Shown here in pieces: positions 16,817 through 25,414 of a DNA stretch of 63,717 nt; positions within the stretch are counted from its first letter, which is position 1, and the number at the start of each line of letters is the position of its first letter. The position numbers and the translations under genes are program-made. The DNA comes from Salinisphaera orenii subsp. halophila YIM 95161 (GTDB taxonomy: Bacteria > Pseudomonadota > Gammaproteobacteria > Nevskiales > Salinisphaeraceae). Location of the stretch: NCBI RefSeq assembly GCF_003732545.1, contig NZ_AYKF01000063.1, forward strand, positions 1-63,717. Direction: 5' to 3'. Under the pieces are notes generated by a model. It was not told the DNA's origin. It worked only from the letters and a program-made list of their open reading frames with translations, and ran no database searches.

Positions 16817-17668
16817 CTAATCGCCGCGCAATGGCACGAGCGATGCCTCCAGCCGCAGAAGCAGATTGTCGCATGCCTCGCGTATACGGCTATCGATGGG
16901 TAACGCATCTGTCTCGCGAGTGGCGGCACGGTCGGGCGTCACGAATCGACAATAGCCGGGATGAAAGCGCAATCCAGCAAAATCGAAGATGTCCCGTGCG
17001 CTGGCTTTCGTTTCAGTCATGAGTCTGTTGTACGAAACCAAGCGGCACCGACTGTCTTGCTCCAGGGCCTGTTCGAAGAATAGAACGTTGCGCATATACC
17101 AGAACAATGCACAAGCGGATTCGTTATTGAGGTCGTCGTGGTAGCAGCCTTCGATAAATTCTCGAGTTTCAGCCGACATCCCACGGCCTCGCCAGCCATC
17201 GGTACCGCCCTCCTCGACGATGATACGCATCGTCGAGGGCATGCCCGTCCACTTGCGAACGTGGGAACGCACCGTGGCTTCATAGTCTCGATAGACCCAT
17301 ATCGCCTGTGCCGGCGCAAAACGCTGTATCAGCCGGCCGACGTCCTGCGACTCACACAACGCTTTGAATACGACCTTCGGCGCCGGTGAACGCCGTGCCA
17401 GGCTTTCAATGACGTCATCGCTCCGCAACTCATAGTTGTCAAAAGCACGCGGATCGCGCTCGTGGAATACCTCCGTCTGTGCAGAGCGTTCGAGCAGATC
17501 CATGACCATGTTGGTGCCCGAACGCTGTGCGCCCGCGACGAAAAGATTCAGCTTCGGCGCATCGCCATTGAACGGGCGGACTAAGCGCTGGCGAATTCGC
17601 TTGATACGCGGTCGTGACAGGTGCTCTAGACGCGTCGTAAAGCTCGAGATTTTGGTTGCGATCGTCAT
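16817..17668 (-). CDS. sulfotransferase-family protein
   Basis: The roughly 283-residue protein carries a PAPS-loop-like motif (FVAGAQRSGTN) near residue 43 and a second site with IWVYRDYEATVRSHVRKW, where the Arg and Ser of the 3-prime phosphate site are seen. It is distant from the other two sulfotransferases in the window. The start is uncertain. ATG 17668 has GGAAG closely upstream, while a GTG at 17701 would add 11 residues. Base composition here is less GC-rich than in the flanks, which suggests recent gain. It stands alone between galE and a membrane-protein gene; the acceptor is unknown. Confidence 0.7.
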   Translation of the reverse strand: MTIATKISSFTTRLEHLSRPRIKRIRQRLVRPFNGDAPKLNLFVAGAQRSGTNMVMDLLERSAQTEVFHERDPRAFDNYELRSDDVIESLARRSPAPKVVFKALCESQDVGRLIQRFAPAQAIWVYRDYEATVRSHVRKWTGMPSTMRIIVEEGGTDGWRGRGMSAETREFIEGCYHDDLNNESACALFWYMRNVLFFEQALEQDSRCRLVSYNRLMTETKASARDIFDFAGLRFHPGYCRFVTPDRAATRETDALPIDSRIREACDNLLLRLEASLVPLRGD

Positions 17669-17885
17669 GTACTTCCATATGTTGAACGCTAGGGAATCCA
17701 CCGCATAGCCAGGCGCAAAGACGGAACAATTCCACCAATCGGCACTAATGACAGAATTTTTCGAAGTCGAACCCTATTGCAACTCGGTACGTCATGCCAC
17801 CAGGGCCGCACTCATCGGATAGCGAGGCCGTCGGGTAGCTCGACGGCTACAGGACACATGCGTATCGAACGCAGCGTGCCCAAGG

Positions 17886-18707
17886 CTACTCACCACGAAC
17901 GTCTCGGTCTTCAGCTTGTCGTGAATCACCCGGGCCGTCGAAATCCGAAATCGTAAACAACACTTCTATATCAGTGTTTTTGGTGTAATCCGCGAGATGA
18001 CGAATGAGGACATCGGCGAATACCGCGACTCCGAGCATCTCCAGGCATTCCTCGACGACGGTCCCCATTTGATAGTAGACGCTGTGCACATCGAATAGAT
18101 ATTGGGTTCTGGCATTGAAAATTTCGACGACCAAAGCGCCGCCGACGAAAATGGCCCCGGCCAGCATCAGGCCGCCCGCGACCCGGCGCGGCAACCGCAG
18201 CAAGAACGGTATGTAGAACAACGCAACGATGAGCGTGAATACCACGCCCGCGGCCACCCAGTCGAAATGAAAGAACCCATTCAGTTCGCCCACCGCCGGC
18301 TTGATCTGGGCGCCCAGAAAGGAGCCGACGACTTCGTGTATCCGCGCGACTTCGTCCACGGACATCAAGGCGAAGACCCATGCGAGGAGGCGCCAGTGGA
18401 ACGCGTTTGCATCCCCGCGTTGGCGACTGTAATGCCCGTGCAGCGCAAGCAAACCCGCACAAAGCAGTAATGTGAATGCGGCATACCAGGTCGGCACGCT
18501 CGAGTCGCCGTTCAGATCCACCAACGCATACAGCCCGTAGACGCCATCCGGACGATACAGCATCTTTGCGGCGACGATCCCGGCCCCCATCACCGTGAGG
18601 CAGAGCGTGGCCAGATACATCAATCGCGGCAACGTCCGCAGATCGAAACGCAGAGGCGGCCGGCTTGTTCGAGCCGACGCCCTCGCCATACGGTTCGACC
18701 TGGTCAT
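17886..18707 (-). CDS. multi-pass membrane protein with DE/HE motif
   Basis: The 273-residue protein has about six membrane helices. Helix-embedded polar motifs stand out: MSVDEVARIHE near residue 116 and VVEECLEMLG near 222. Paired acidic and His residues in such a setting could bind a metal. I recall many unassigned bacterial membrane proteins with this DE...HE / EE..EM pattern, but no function. The ATG at 18707 has GGGAGTG in good position. It lies 81 bases downstream of the 66-residue membrane protein and the Psd-like gene on the same strand, so the three may form one unit. Confidence 0.65.
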   Translation of the reverse strand: MTRSNRMARASARTSRPPLRFDLRTLPRLMYLATLCLTVMGAGIVAAKMLYRPDGVYGLYALVDLNGDSSVPTWYAAFTLLLCAGLLALHGHYSRQRGDANAFHWRLLAWVFALMSVDEVARIHEVVGSFLGAQIKPAVGELNGFFHFDWVAAGVVFTLIVALFYIPFLLRLPRRVAGGLMLAGAIFVGGALVVEIFNARTQYLFDVHSVYYQMGTVVEECLEMLGVAVFADVLIRHLADYTKNTDIEVLFTISDFDGPGDSRQAEDRDVRGE

Positions 18708-18788
18708 CGCTCACTCCCGTTTGATGGTGACCGGATGTGCCAGTCGATGCACCGCAGGTTTCATCGCACCTGCCCCAGGCCTGATGGG

Positions 18789-18989
18789 TCAGAAAACGGC
18801 CAATCCGTATATGCACACCACACCAAGCAGCCAGACCAACGCCACCAGCAGCGCGAGTTTCCGTGTCGAGCCCGAGGTCGTCCGCCACACCAGATCGCCG
18901 CCAAGGACGATCAGAGACGTGTAAACAAGGACGGCGAAGAGCGGCCAGCTCAAGTGCCCGTCGTGCCAGAACCAATCCATCATGATCAC
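18789..18989 (-). CDS. 66-residue two-helix membrane protein
   Basis: The small protein has two predicted membrane helices (about 14-32 and 43-62) joined by a short basic loop. Its GTG start at 18989 overlaps the TGA of the Psd-like gene (GTGA). ATG codons at 18986-18981 are alternatives. Tight coupling with the Psd-like enzyme suggests a helper or regulatory subunit, but no family is recognised. Confidence 0.6.
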   Translation of the reverse strand: MIMMDWFWHDGHLSWPLFAVLVYTSLIVLGGDLVWRTTSGSTRKLALLVALVWLLGVVCIYGLAVF

Positions 18990-19669
18990 CCAATCGCCTT
19001 CGCAGCCAGGATCGTTTCGCCGGCGCGTACGTGGCTACCGAGTTCACGCGTACAGACATATTCCTCCGGCACTTCAAGCACGACGGTGCTGCCCAGAAGA
19101 ATCCGCCCCACGCGCTGTCCGCGCCGGATCTGGTCACCGGACTGGACCCAGGTCTCGATCCGCCGCGCGGCCACGCTGGTGATCAACCGGATCGCGACGG
19201 GGCCGATGTCGGTCTCCAAGGCGATACGGGTCTGGACCGGGCAATACTTGTCTCGCAGAAACGCGAAATCTCGCCCCTCTCCATCCATATGCGCATCGCC
19301 ACTCGGCGTCACGTCCGTCACGCGTCCGTCCAGCGGACTGCGCTGCACGTGCATGTCCCAGAAAGACAGCGCGATCACGATATAACGCACACCGGCGCGC
19401 GCATCGTAACTGGTGACCAGGCCGTCCGCCGGCGCGATTATGCCGCTCTCTTCGGGCAGCATCCGTGGCGGATCGCGGTAGAAAAAACGCAGGTAACCGG
19501 GATGGAAACGTGTCGTTTCCAGCCATTCCCGAATCTGTAGCTCGGGCCAACGCTGCCGCGACGGTAGCAATGGGCGCACCAGAGGCGATGGATAAGGCAG
19601 GTGGCGCAACCACTGCGTGAGCGCCAAAGCCAACGCGCCGAGCACCAGGATCTGAATCAATAAAATCAA
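18986..19669 (-). CDS. psd: phosphatidylserine-decarboxylase-like proenzyme
   Basis: The 227-residue protein has one N-terminal membrane helix and the Psd core. PADGLV lies near residue 80, the catalytic-site FWDMHVQRSPLDG near 103-115, and the self-cleavage motif LGST near 191-194 in GRILLGSTVVLEVP. Cleavage before the Ser would make the pyruvoyl group, so it looks functional. It belongs to the short Psd class also found in archaea, not the long housekeeping type. The start is TTG at 19669, 11 bases after GGAG; no better start is available. Its place beside the XrtA locus is unusual: making phosphatidylethanolamine, or a related head group, could serve surface anchoring. That is inference. 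Confidence 0.85.
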   Translation of the reverse strand: MILLIQILVLGALALALTQWLRHLPYPSPLVRPLLPSRQRWPELQIREWLETTRFHPGYLRFFYRDPPRMLPEESGIIAPADGLVTSYDARAGVRYIVIALSFWDMHVQRSPLDGRVTDVTPSGDAHMDGEGRDFAFLRDKYCPVQTRIALETDIGPVAIRLITSVAARRIETWVQSGDQIRRGQRVGRILLGSTVVLEVPEEYVCTRELGSHVRAGETILAAKAIG

Positions 19670-20141
19670 ATGCCCACAATCTCCAATTCAAATCGGCCGC
19701 CAGTCATGCCCCGGGCACTGGCTCCATTCCACAACGGGCCCCGCATAGCGCACAGCTCTGCGGCAGGCACCGATGGCGCCTTCGCCGGCAGATTAGGCCG
19801 CCCGCCCTGGCGCGGAACACCGGGACGGCGTGACCGCATTGCTGCAACAGAAACGCTCGTTGCGAGCAGCAACAGCCGGATGCTCGATAATCCAGGACCG
19901 CGTGCCAGCACAGTCGCACCATGCCGTTCAGCGTCACGGCCTCACGAAACCTCTCGTTCCTACCTGCAGGCCACGAGCGTTTGCAGCGTTCAGCAGAAAC
20001 ACCCGGGGCCTCAAACGCCAGCATTATGCGCCGCTGGCATCAGATTGCCTACAACGGTTCAAGCCATCTCTGCCGAACCAAGGCCGGCGTCACGCCCTGT
20101 TCATCAGCGCTCGCATCGACGATCGCCCCGACAAGGCACGA
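19670..20141. other. 472-base gap without a supported gene
   Basis: Open frames in this stretch are short, low in family features and on both strands. No stable hairpin with a T-run was seen. Composition is less GC-rich than the neighbours. It holds the leader of the Psd-like gene and the end region of the flippase gene, and may be the remains of a lost gene. Confidence 0.4.
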
Positions 20142-21596
20142 CTAAGCTCGACCTAATCGCGCATTGAGCCGGACCGACAGAAAATCACGGAGTTCGAACC
20201 AGACCGGATGCTTGGCGAGCCAGATTCCCAACAGCCACCCGAACGCCGCACCCGCCATACTGCCGAGCAGCGGCGACCAGAGATTATCACCGGATGGCGT
20301 ATCGAGCAGATACACCAGGGCCGGAATGATCATTGTCGCGATCGTGACCGGGATCGTCGGTGCCAGGGCACGGAACAGGTCACGCCAGGTGATCCCCGAA
20401 TATCGAACCAGGGCATTCGCCGTGTAGACGAATCCGAACAACGCCACCGGAACCTGGACCGCGGCGACCGCATTCAAGCTGTAGAACGCGGCAGCGATCA
20501 TCGCGGCGACCCGAACCGATTGCAGGACAGTGATGCGGGTCGTTGCCACGCCGATTCGGCCCGTGGCGGTCAACAGCTCGCTATTGTGCGAAAGACTTGT
20601 ATTGATCAGCCCCGCAATGGCAAGAAACTGCAGGATCGGAACGGTGGCATCCCACTGGTCGCCGAACATGATTCGCATCACGGGGAATGCCATGAGCGCC
20701 GAAAATGCGAAGAACGGCCAGCTTATACAGGTCACGAAGGTGATCGACTTGAGGAAAAGATCCCCGGGTCTCTCGTCGTCGCGATGCCGTTGCGAGAACG
20801 CGGAGAAGGCCACGCTGCCGATCGCCCCGATAATGTTCTCGCGGAACATGCGCACGAGCCCGTTGCCACGACTGAAGAGCCCGGCCTCGGCGAAACCGAG
20901 CATGCGGCCGATGATGAAATCCGGCGCACTCATGCCGACGCGGTTGACGATGCTGCCGAACGTCTTCTGAACGCCGAAACTGGCCACGGGTCGCCAGTGG
21001 GCCAGGCCCACACCACGGATTCGATAGTCGCGGCCCCAGCTCAGACAACCCAGAACGTTGACCACCATACCGGCCACCGAACCCCACGCAGGACTCATGT
21101 AGCCGTAACCGAGCCACGCCAAGGTCAACGTCACCGCGCTCTGGGCGAGCTGCGCGGTCGTGGCGATCCGGTAGCGGATGCCGAACTGCATCGAACGCAT
21201 CAACAACGCGTTGATGGTCGAACCGAATGGCAACAGGAAAAAGTTGATGCTCATCACTTCCAGCACCAGCCGCAGCCCTTCCTCGTTAAAGAAAGAGGCG
21301 ATCAACGGACTGCACAGGAAAAGAGCGACGCCCAAGGCCCAGGCGATCACGAAGGTGACGGTGAACGCCGATCGCGCCGTCGCGTCGTCAAGCTCGCGCA
21401 CCTGAACCAGATACTCGGAGGTGCCGAAGTCGCGCAGCATCTGGACGATATTCACGAACGCGACGGCTACGGAATACACGCCAACCTGCGCGGGTGTGAG
21501 CAGGCGACTCAGCACCATGATGGTCGGCAACGAGATCAGCAGAGTCGTGTACTTCTGCGCGAACGAGAGCACGAGCGAGCGGCGAATGGAGGGCAT
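20142..21596 (-). CDS. Wzx-type polysaccharide flippase
   Basis: The 484-residue protein has about 12-14 membrane helices and the pattern of the MOP-superfamily polysaccharide exporters (MATE/Wzx-like). It has SLVLSFAQKYTTLLISLPTI at the N-terminus, SRLLTPAQVGVYSVA, and the central FGVQKTFGSIVNR and DFIIGRMLG segments. It would flip undecaprenyl-linked repeat units across the inner membrane. The ATG at 21596 is chosen because GGGGAG stands 7 bases upstream; a longer start at 21632 lacks such a site. It is divergent from the two family-2 glycosyltransferases and supplies the flippase that the XrtA operon itself lacks. Confidence 0.88.
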   Translation of the reverse strand: MPSIRRSLVLSFAQKYTTLLISLPTIMVLSRLLTPAQVGVYSVAVAFVNIVQMLRDFGTSEYLVQVRELDDATARSAFTVTFVIAWALGVALFLCSPLIASFFNEEGLRLVLEVMSINFFLLPFGSTINALLMRSMQFGIRYRIATTAQLAQSAVTLTLAWLGYGYMSPAWGSVAGMVVNVLGCLSWGRDYRIRGVGLAHWRPVASFGVQKTFGSIVNRVGMSAPDFIIGRMLGFAEAGLFSRGNGLVRMFRENIIGAIGSVAFSAFSQRHRDDERPGDLFLKSITFVTCISWPFFAFSALMAFPVMRIMFGDQWDATVPILQFLAIAGLINTSLSHNSELLTATGRIGVATTRITVLQSVRVAAMIAAAFYSLNAVAAVQVPVALFGFVYTANALVRYSGITWRDLFRALAPTIPVTIATMIIPALVYLLDTPSGDNLWSPLLGSMAGAAFGWLLGIWLAKHPVWFELRDFLSVRLNARLGRA

Positions 21597-21753
21597 CGCC
21601 CCACTCCCCTTTTCGGTACTGGCTTTTTTCATTCGGCGCGTCTTGTATCGGCAATGACGAACGTGCCACGCGGCACGCGCGAGCGCGGTATTCTACGAGG
21701 ATATCGCAAGCAACGCGTGCCCCCGGCGCAGCCTGCGGCCAATCGAAGCGCCT

Positions 21754-21759
21754 TATAAT
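21754..21759 (+). promoter_or_regulatory. candidate -10 element of the tandem glycosyltransferase genes
   Basis: A perfect TATAAT lies 122 bases before the start at 21881, in the 284-base gap between divergent genes. The -35 position is poor. Confidence 0.4.
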
Positions 21760-21880
21760 ACGCGATACCAAGGCCGCTGCCGCCGGCGGCTGACGACTCG
21801 GCCATCGATGATCACCGTACGCCGCTACGGACCCGTTCCACTAAAGCGCCCGTTGCTGACGCGCAACAGGAGCCAGAGCA

Positions 21881-23092
21881 ATGGTTACAGGAAGGCAGAA
21901 CGGATCCGCCGTTGACGGGGCGCAACACGACACGCCCGGCATTGCGGTCATTATCGCCACCTACAACCGATCTCATCTCATTGGCGAGACGCTCGACAGC
22001 GTACTCGCCCAGACCCGACCCGCCGACGAACTGATCGTGGTCAATGACGGCTCCACCGACGATACGGCCGCCGTGCTGCGTCGTTACGGCGACCGCATCC
22101 GCGTCATAACCCAGCGCAACGGCGGCAAATCGTCCGCATTGAACTGCGCCATTCCCCAAAGCCGGAGTCACAACGTCTGCATCTTCGACGATGACGACAT
22201 CATGTTGGCGAATAATCTGGCGACTCACATGGAGGTACTGGACGCACATCCCGAGGTCGACTTCACCTACTGTCTGCATCACGTATTCGACGATACGACG
22301 TCCCCGGACGCCGTCGACAGGACACCGGTCAAGACGCTTCCGGACGTATCCGCGCCCCGTTTCTTCAACTGGATAATGGAATCGCCCTTCCTGCCGACGC
22401 CGATGCAGGGCATGTTGATCCGCCGCGCCTGTCTTGAACGAACCGGCCTGTTCGACGTCGAGCTCACCCGCAGTCAGGATCGGGACATGGTGATGCGTCT
22501 GGCACGTCGTTTCCGGCCCCGCCGCATCCCGCACGCGCTCTGGGCGCTTCGTGAACATTCGGGCCGGCGTGGACCAGGCTTCGATAGCCACAACGCCGAC
22601 GAACGCTACGCCGCATGGACTGCGCACAAGCAACATGTGTTCACGAAACTCAGAGCAAGTGTCGACATCGCCGAATATGTGCCTACGGATATTGCCGCCA
22701 CCCTGGTCACGGAGCCCCGGGCAATCGAGCGCTACGGCTATCTGCAGCGCGGTGTCATCATGGCAATCCACGGCCTGCATCAACTCGCGCTGGCGGATCT
22801 CGATACATATCTGCGTCTACGCGATGACGATCAGCGTGCGACCAGCGGGGCGGAACAGATGCTCATCTCGAAACTCACCTATCTGCAAGCGCCCGATCTC
22901 GCACTACCGACGGTCTATTATCGGGCGGTCGGGCATCGATGCCGCAGACACCCGGCCATCGCGCCGCCGCTGCTGCGCGGCCTGTACTGGAGCGCTCGCC
23001 GTGACCTCTGGCGCAGGCGGGATCCACACAGCCTTCGCATGTCCCTACAGCGCCTGGCGTTCCTCGCCCTGGGCGCCTGTCATCAGAAATAG
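21881..23092 (+). CDS. family 2 glycosyltransferase
   Basis: The 403-residue protein has a GT-A fold. VIIATYNR opens the nucleotide-binding domain near residue 24, VVNDGSTDDT follows near 53, and the metal site is FDDDDI near 105, an expanded DxD. The SQDRDMVMRL segment near 196 matches the acceptor region. About 150 C-terminal residues without a clear fold follow. GGAG 8 bases upstream supports the ATG. It is paralogous to the next gene, 15 bases downstream, and the two surely share a transcript. Donor and acceptor sugars are unknown. Confidence 0.88.
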   Translation: MVTGRQNGSAVDGAQHDTPGIAVIIATYNRSHLIGETLDSVLAQTRPADELIVVNDGSTDDTAAVLRRYGDRIRVITQRNGGKSSALNCAIPQSRSHNVCIFDDDDIMLANNLATHMEVLDAHPEVDFTYCLHHVFDDTTSPDAVDRTPVKTLPDVSAPRFFNWIMESPFLPTPMQGMLIRRACLERTGLFDVELTRSQDRDMVMRLARRFRPRRIPHALWALREHSGRRGPGFDSHNADERYAAWTAHKQHVFTKLRASVDIAEYVPTDIAATLVTEPRAIERYGYLQRGVIMAIHGLHQLALADLDTYLRLRDDDQRATSGAEQMLISKLTYLQAPDLALPTVYYRAVGHRCRRHPAIAPPLLRGLYWSARRDLWRRRDPHSLRMSLQRLAFLALGACHQK

Positions 23093-23107
23093 CACAAGCG
23101 CGCACTC

Positions 23108-24316
23108 ATGAAGCCGACTCAACGACCCGTCATGCCTTCCGAACCGACGGTGGCGGTGCTCATCGCCACCTATAACCGAGCCGATTATCTGGAGCAGGCT
23201 CTTACTAGCCTCTGCAACCAGACACGCCTGCCCGATGACATCCTCGTGGTAAGCGACGGCGCCACCGACAATACCGCCGAGATCGTGCACTCCTTCGGCG
23301 ATCGCGTTCGTCTGCTGGCGCAGGCCAACGGCGGCAAGGCGAGCGCGCTCAACCGCGGTCTCGAAGACATTCACTGCGATTACGTGCTGATATTCGACGA
23401 CGACGACATCGCCCTGCCCGAGGCGCTGGAGCAACACCTGTCTTTTCTCCGGGCCCATCCGGAATGCGATTTCACCTACAGCCCGAAATACGTGTTCAGT
23501 GGTGAGTTCTCGATGCGCGCCATCGATTCACAGCCCGTACCTGAACTACCGGATATTCCATCGGATGAGTTCTTCATCCGCACGATGGAATCGATGCACA
23601 CGATGCTGCAGGGCATGCTCATTCCCAAGGCGTGCCTGACGGCCGTCGGACCGTTCGACGAAAGTCTGCGCCGCTCCCAGGATCACGACATGATTCTCCG
23701 GCTTGCACACCAGTATCGGGCAGGACACTTGAAGCAGCCGACTTTTGCGCTTCGAATCCACGCCGGCGAGCGTGGCGCCGGAGCCGATCGACATGACGAA
23801 TCCGAACGTGCTTTGGTCTGGGCGCGCTACCGCCGACAGATATTTTCCCGGCTTTACGACGAACTAACGCTCGGCGACTACTTGCCGCTACAACAAGCCG
23901 GGAGACAGCTGACACCCCTGCTCCATCGACAGGCCACGCTCCAGAGAGGCCTGATCATGGCTTCCAACAATCTATACCAGGAAGCGCTGAATGATTTCCT
24001 GATGTGGAATGCGCTGCGTGGGAGCCGGCCGCTTACGGTGCGCGAGAGAGAACTCATCGCGCGCATGACCCAGATCGAGGATATGACGCTTCCCAAGCCA
24101 TCGACGTTCTTCTACAGACTCGGCGGCGGCACGGGATTTGACCGCGCCGCGCTGACAGCCATGGTCCGAGGCCTCTACTGGACCGCACATCGCGAATGGC
24201 ACGCAGGCGAGATGATCAATGTGGCTCGTATCATCCAGCGATTGAGCCTCCTGATCGCGGGTATGCCGGTCGGCGCAGTCCAGCGCGCCTCTACCAAGAG
24301 ACGGAATAGTCGGTGA
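23108..24316 (+). CDS. family 2 glycosyltransferase, tandem paralog
   Basis: The 402-residue protein is similar along its whole length to the preceding one. It has VLIATYNRADYL, SDGATDNT, NGGKASALN, the FDDDDI metal site and the SQDHDMILRL segment, plus the same C-terminal extension ending in RGLYW and a basic tail. This marks a tandem duplication followed by divergence, probably to add two different residues. It converges with the third family-2 gene at 24497; the 180-base gap between them shows no standard terminator. Confidence 0.88.
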   Translation: MKPTQRPVMPSEPTVAVLIATYNRADYLEQALTSLCNQTRLPDDILVVSDGATDNTAEIVHSFGDRVRLLAQANGGKASALNRGLEDIHCDYVLIFDDDDIALPEALEQHLSFLRAHPECDFTYSPKYVFSGEFSMRAIDSQPVPELPDIPSDEFFIRTMESMHTMLQGMLIPKACLTAVGPFDESLRRSQDHDMILRLAHQYRAGHLKQPTFALRIHAGERGAGADRHDESERALVWARYRRQIFSRLYDELTLGDYLPLQQAGRQLTPLLHRQATLQRGLIMASNNLYQEALNDFLMWNALRGSRPLTVRERELIARMTQIEDMTLPKPSTFFYRLGGGTGFDRAALTAMVRGLYWTAHREWHAGEMINVARIIQRLSLLIAGMPVGAVQRASTKRRNSR

Positions 24317-24496
24317 TCTATATCACCGATCTTGCAAATAGAATTCGGTCTGAACCACGCCGCCGGTTTTCACAACTTCGCGAAAGGCATTTCGGGCACC
24401 ATGCGGCCGCGCCCTGCCTTTTGCTCATCCGACGGCCGAGGCCAAGCCGGGCCCCGTGTCGTTCGGTTTCCGGGCCCGATCCGTCGCGGCCACCGC

Positions 24497-25414
24497 TCAA
24501 AAGCCGAACAGCTTTCGCGTATAGGGCAGATAGCGAAGCGTGAACGGCGGTTTCAGGCTGCGCAGATGATAACGCCATGCCGCTGCGAAACGCCTCTGGC
24601 AACGACTCCGTTCCGCCATTACGTGAAGATGGTTTCGGTACTTGGCTTCCAGGGACGCACGAAGATCACTGGGCAGCCGTGCTTCACGCCGCAACTCTTC
24701 GAGCAGTCTTGTCTCTCCAGGATCGTGCGTATCGCGTTTCGATAACGAGCCCTCGGTATCGTTGTAGAGCGTCACGCTCTTGTCGTGAAACGTCACCCTG
24801 TAGCCTTCCAACATCAGCCGATACGCAATATACGTCCACTCGTGGTGATCGCGATCGACATCCAGCACGTCGCCGTTCACCGTCGCGGCTCGAAAGATCG
24901 TATTGCCGGGCGATAGCCAGTTCTCTTCGACCAGACTGCGCAATGGATCGGCAGTATGTGCCGCCCACTGTTCCACCCACGGGGCACCGCCCGAGGCAGA
25001 CCGCCGCTCTCCATTCAGGACGAGCAGATCCCAGTCGCGCGATGCCGCATGCTCCGTCAGTACCGGACCGACGCCGTCGGCCAGCAATTCATCATCGTCA
25101 TCCAGATACATGAAGAACTCGCTCTCGACGAGCCTTCGGCCCTGAACGACCGCGGCACCCGCCGAGGCGCGCGACATGTAATGGAAGACGCTGCCGTCGC
25201 GGCGTCGAAGCCTATCGACGAGATCGGGATCATAGCGCCGCCCGTTGACTACGATGATCGGATAAGCGGCTACGCTCTCGAGGTTGTCGATGGTATCCAG
25301 GGCCCGCAGCAATGCATCCGCGCGATGCGCATCGGCCATCGTCCGCACGATCACGGCCAGCTCAGGGCCTTCGTGACGAGGACTCTGTGCGCCCTCGATA
25401 CCCGACTCGCTCAC
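24497..25414 (-). CDS. family 2-like glycosyltransferase, end of the XrtA operon
   Basis: The 305-residue protein starts at a GTG that overlaps the previous stop (GTGA). The core shows LAVIVRTMADAHR at the N-terminus, the metal site YLDDDDELL near residue 108, and a typical GT-A acceptor region (LSPGNTIFRA, HHEWTYIAYRLM). It lacks the ATYNR form of the first motif, so it is a more distant GT2 member. It is the last gene of the long minus-strand series and lies directly after the lyase-like lipoprotein gene. Confidence 0.75.
   Translation of the reverse strand: MSESGIEGAQSPRHEGPELAVIVRTMADAHRADALLRALDTIDNLESVAAYPIIVVNGRRYDPDLVDRLRRRDGSVFHYMSRASAGAAVVQGRRLVESEFFMYLDDDDELLADGVGPVLTEHAASRDWDLLVLNGERRSASGGAPWVEQWAAHTADPLRSLVEENWLSPGNTIFRAATVNGDVLDVDRDHHEWTYIAYRLMLEGYRVTFHDKSVTLYNDTEGSLSKRDTHDPGETRLLEELRREARLPSDLRASLEAKYRNHLHVMAERSRCQRRFAAAWRYHLRSLKPPFTLRYLPYTRKLFGF

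Noticed and set aside
20036-20049. TGGCA...TTGCC as a plus-strand sigma-54 promoter
   Set aside because: Spacing is one base short of the strict -24/-12 distance, and no plus-strand gene follows.
19666-20156. Short frames on both strands in the 472-base gap
   Set aside because: No ribosome sites, no motifs and overlapping frames on both strands.
24317-24496. Terminator between the convergent glycosyltransferase genes
   Set aside because: A GGGCCC-containing imperfect hairpin is present (about 24450-24480), but no T-run follows on either strand.
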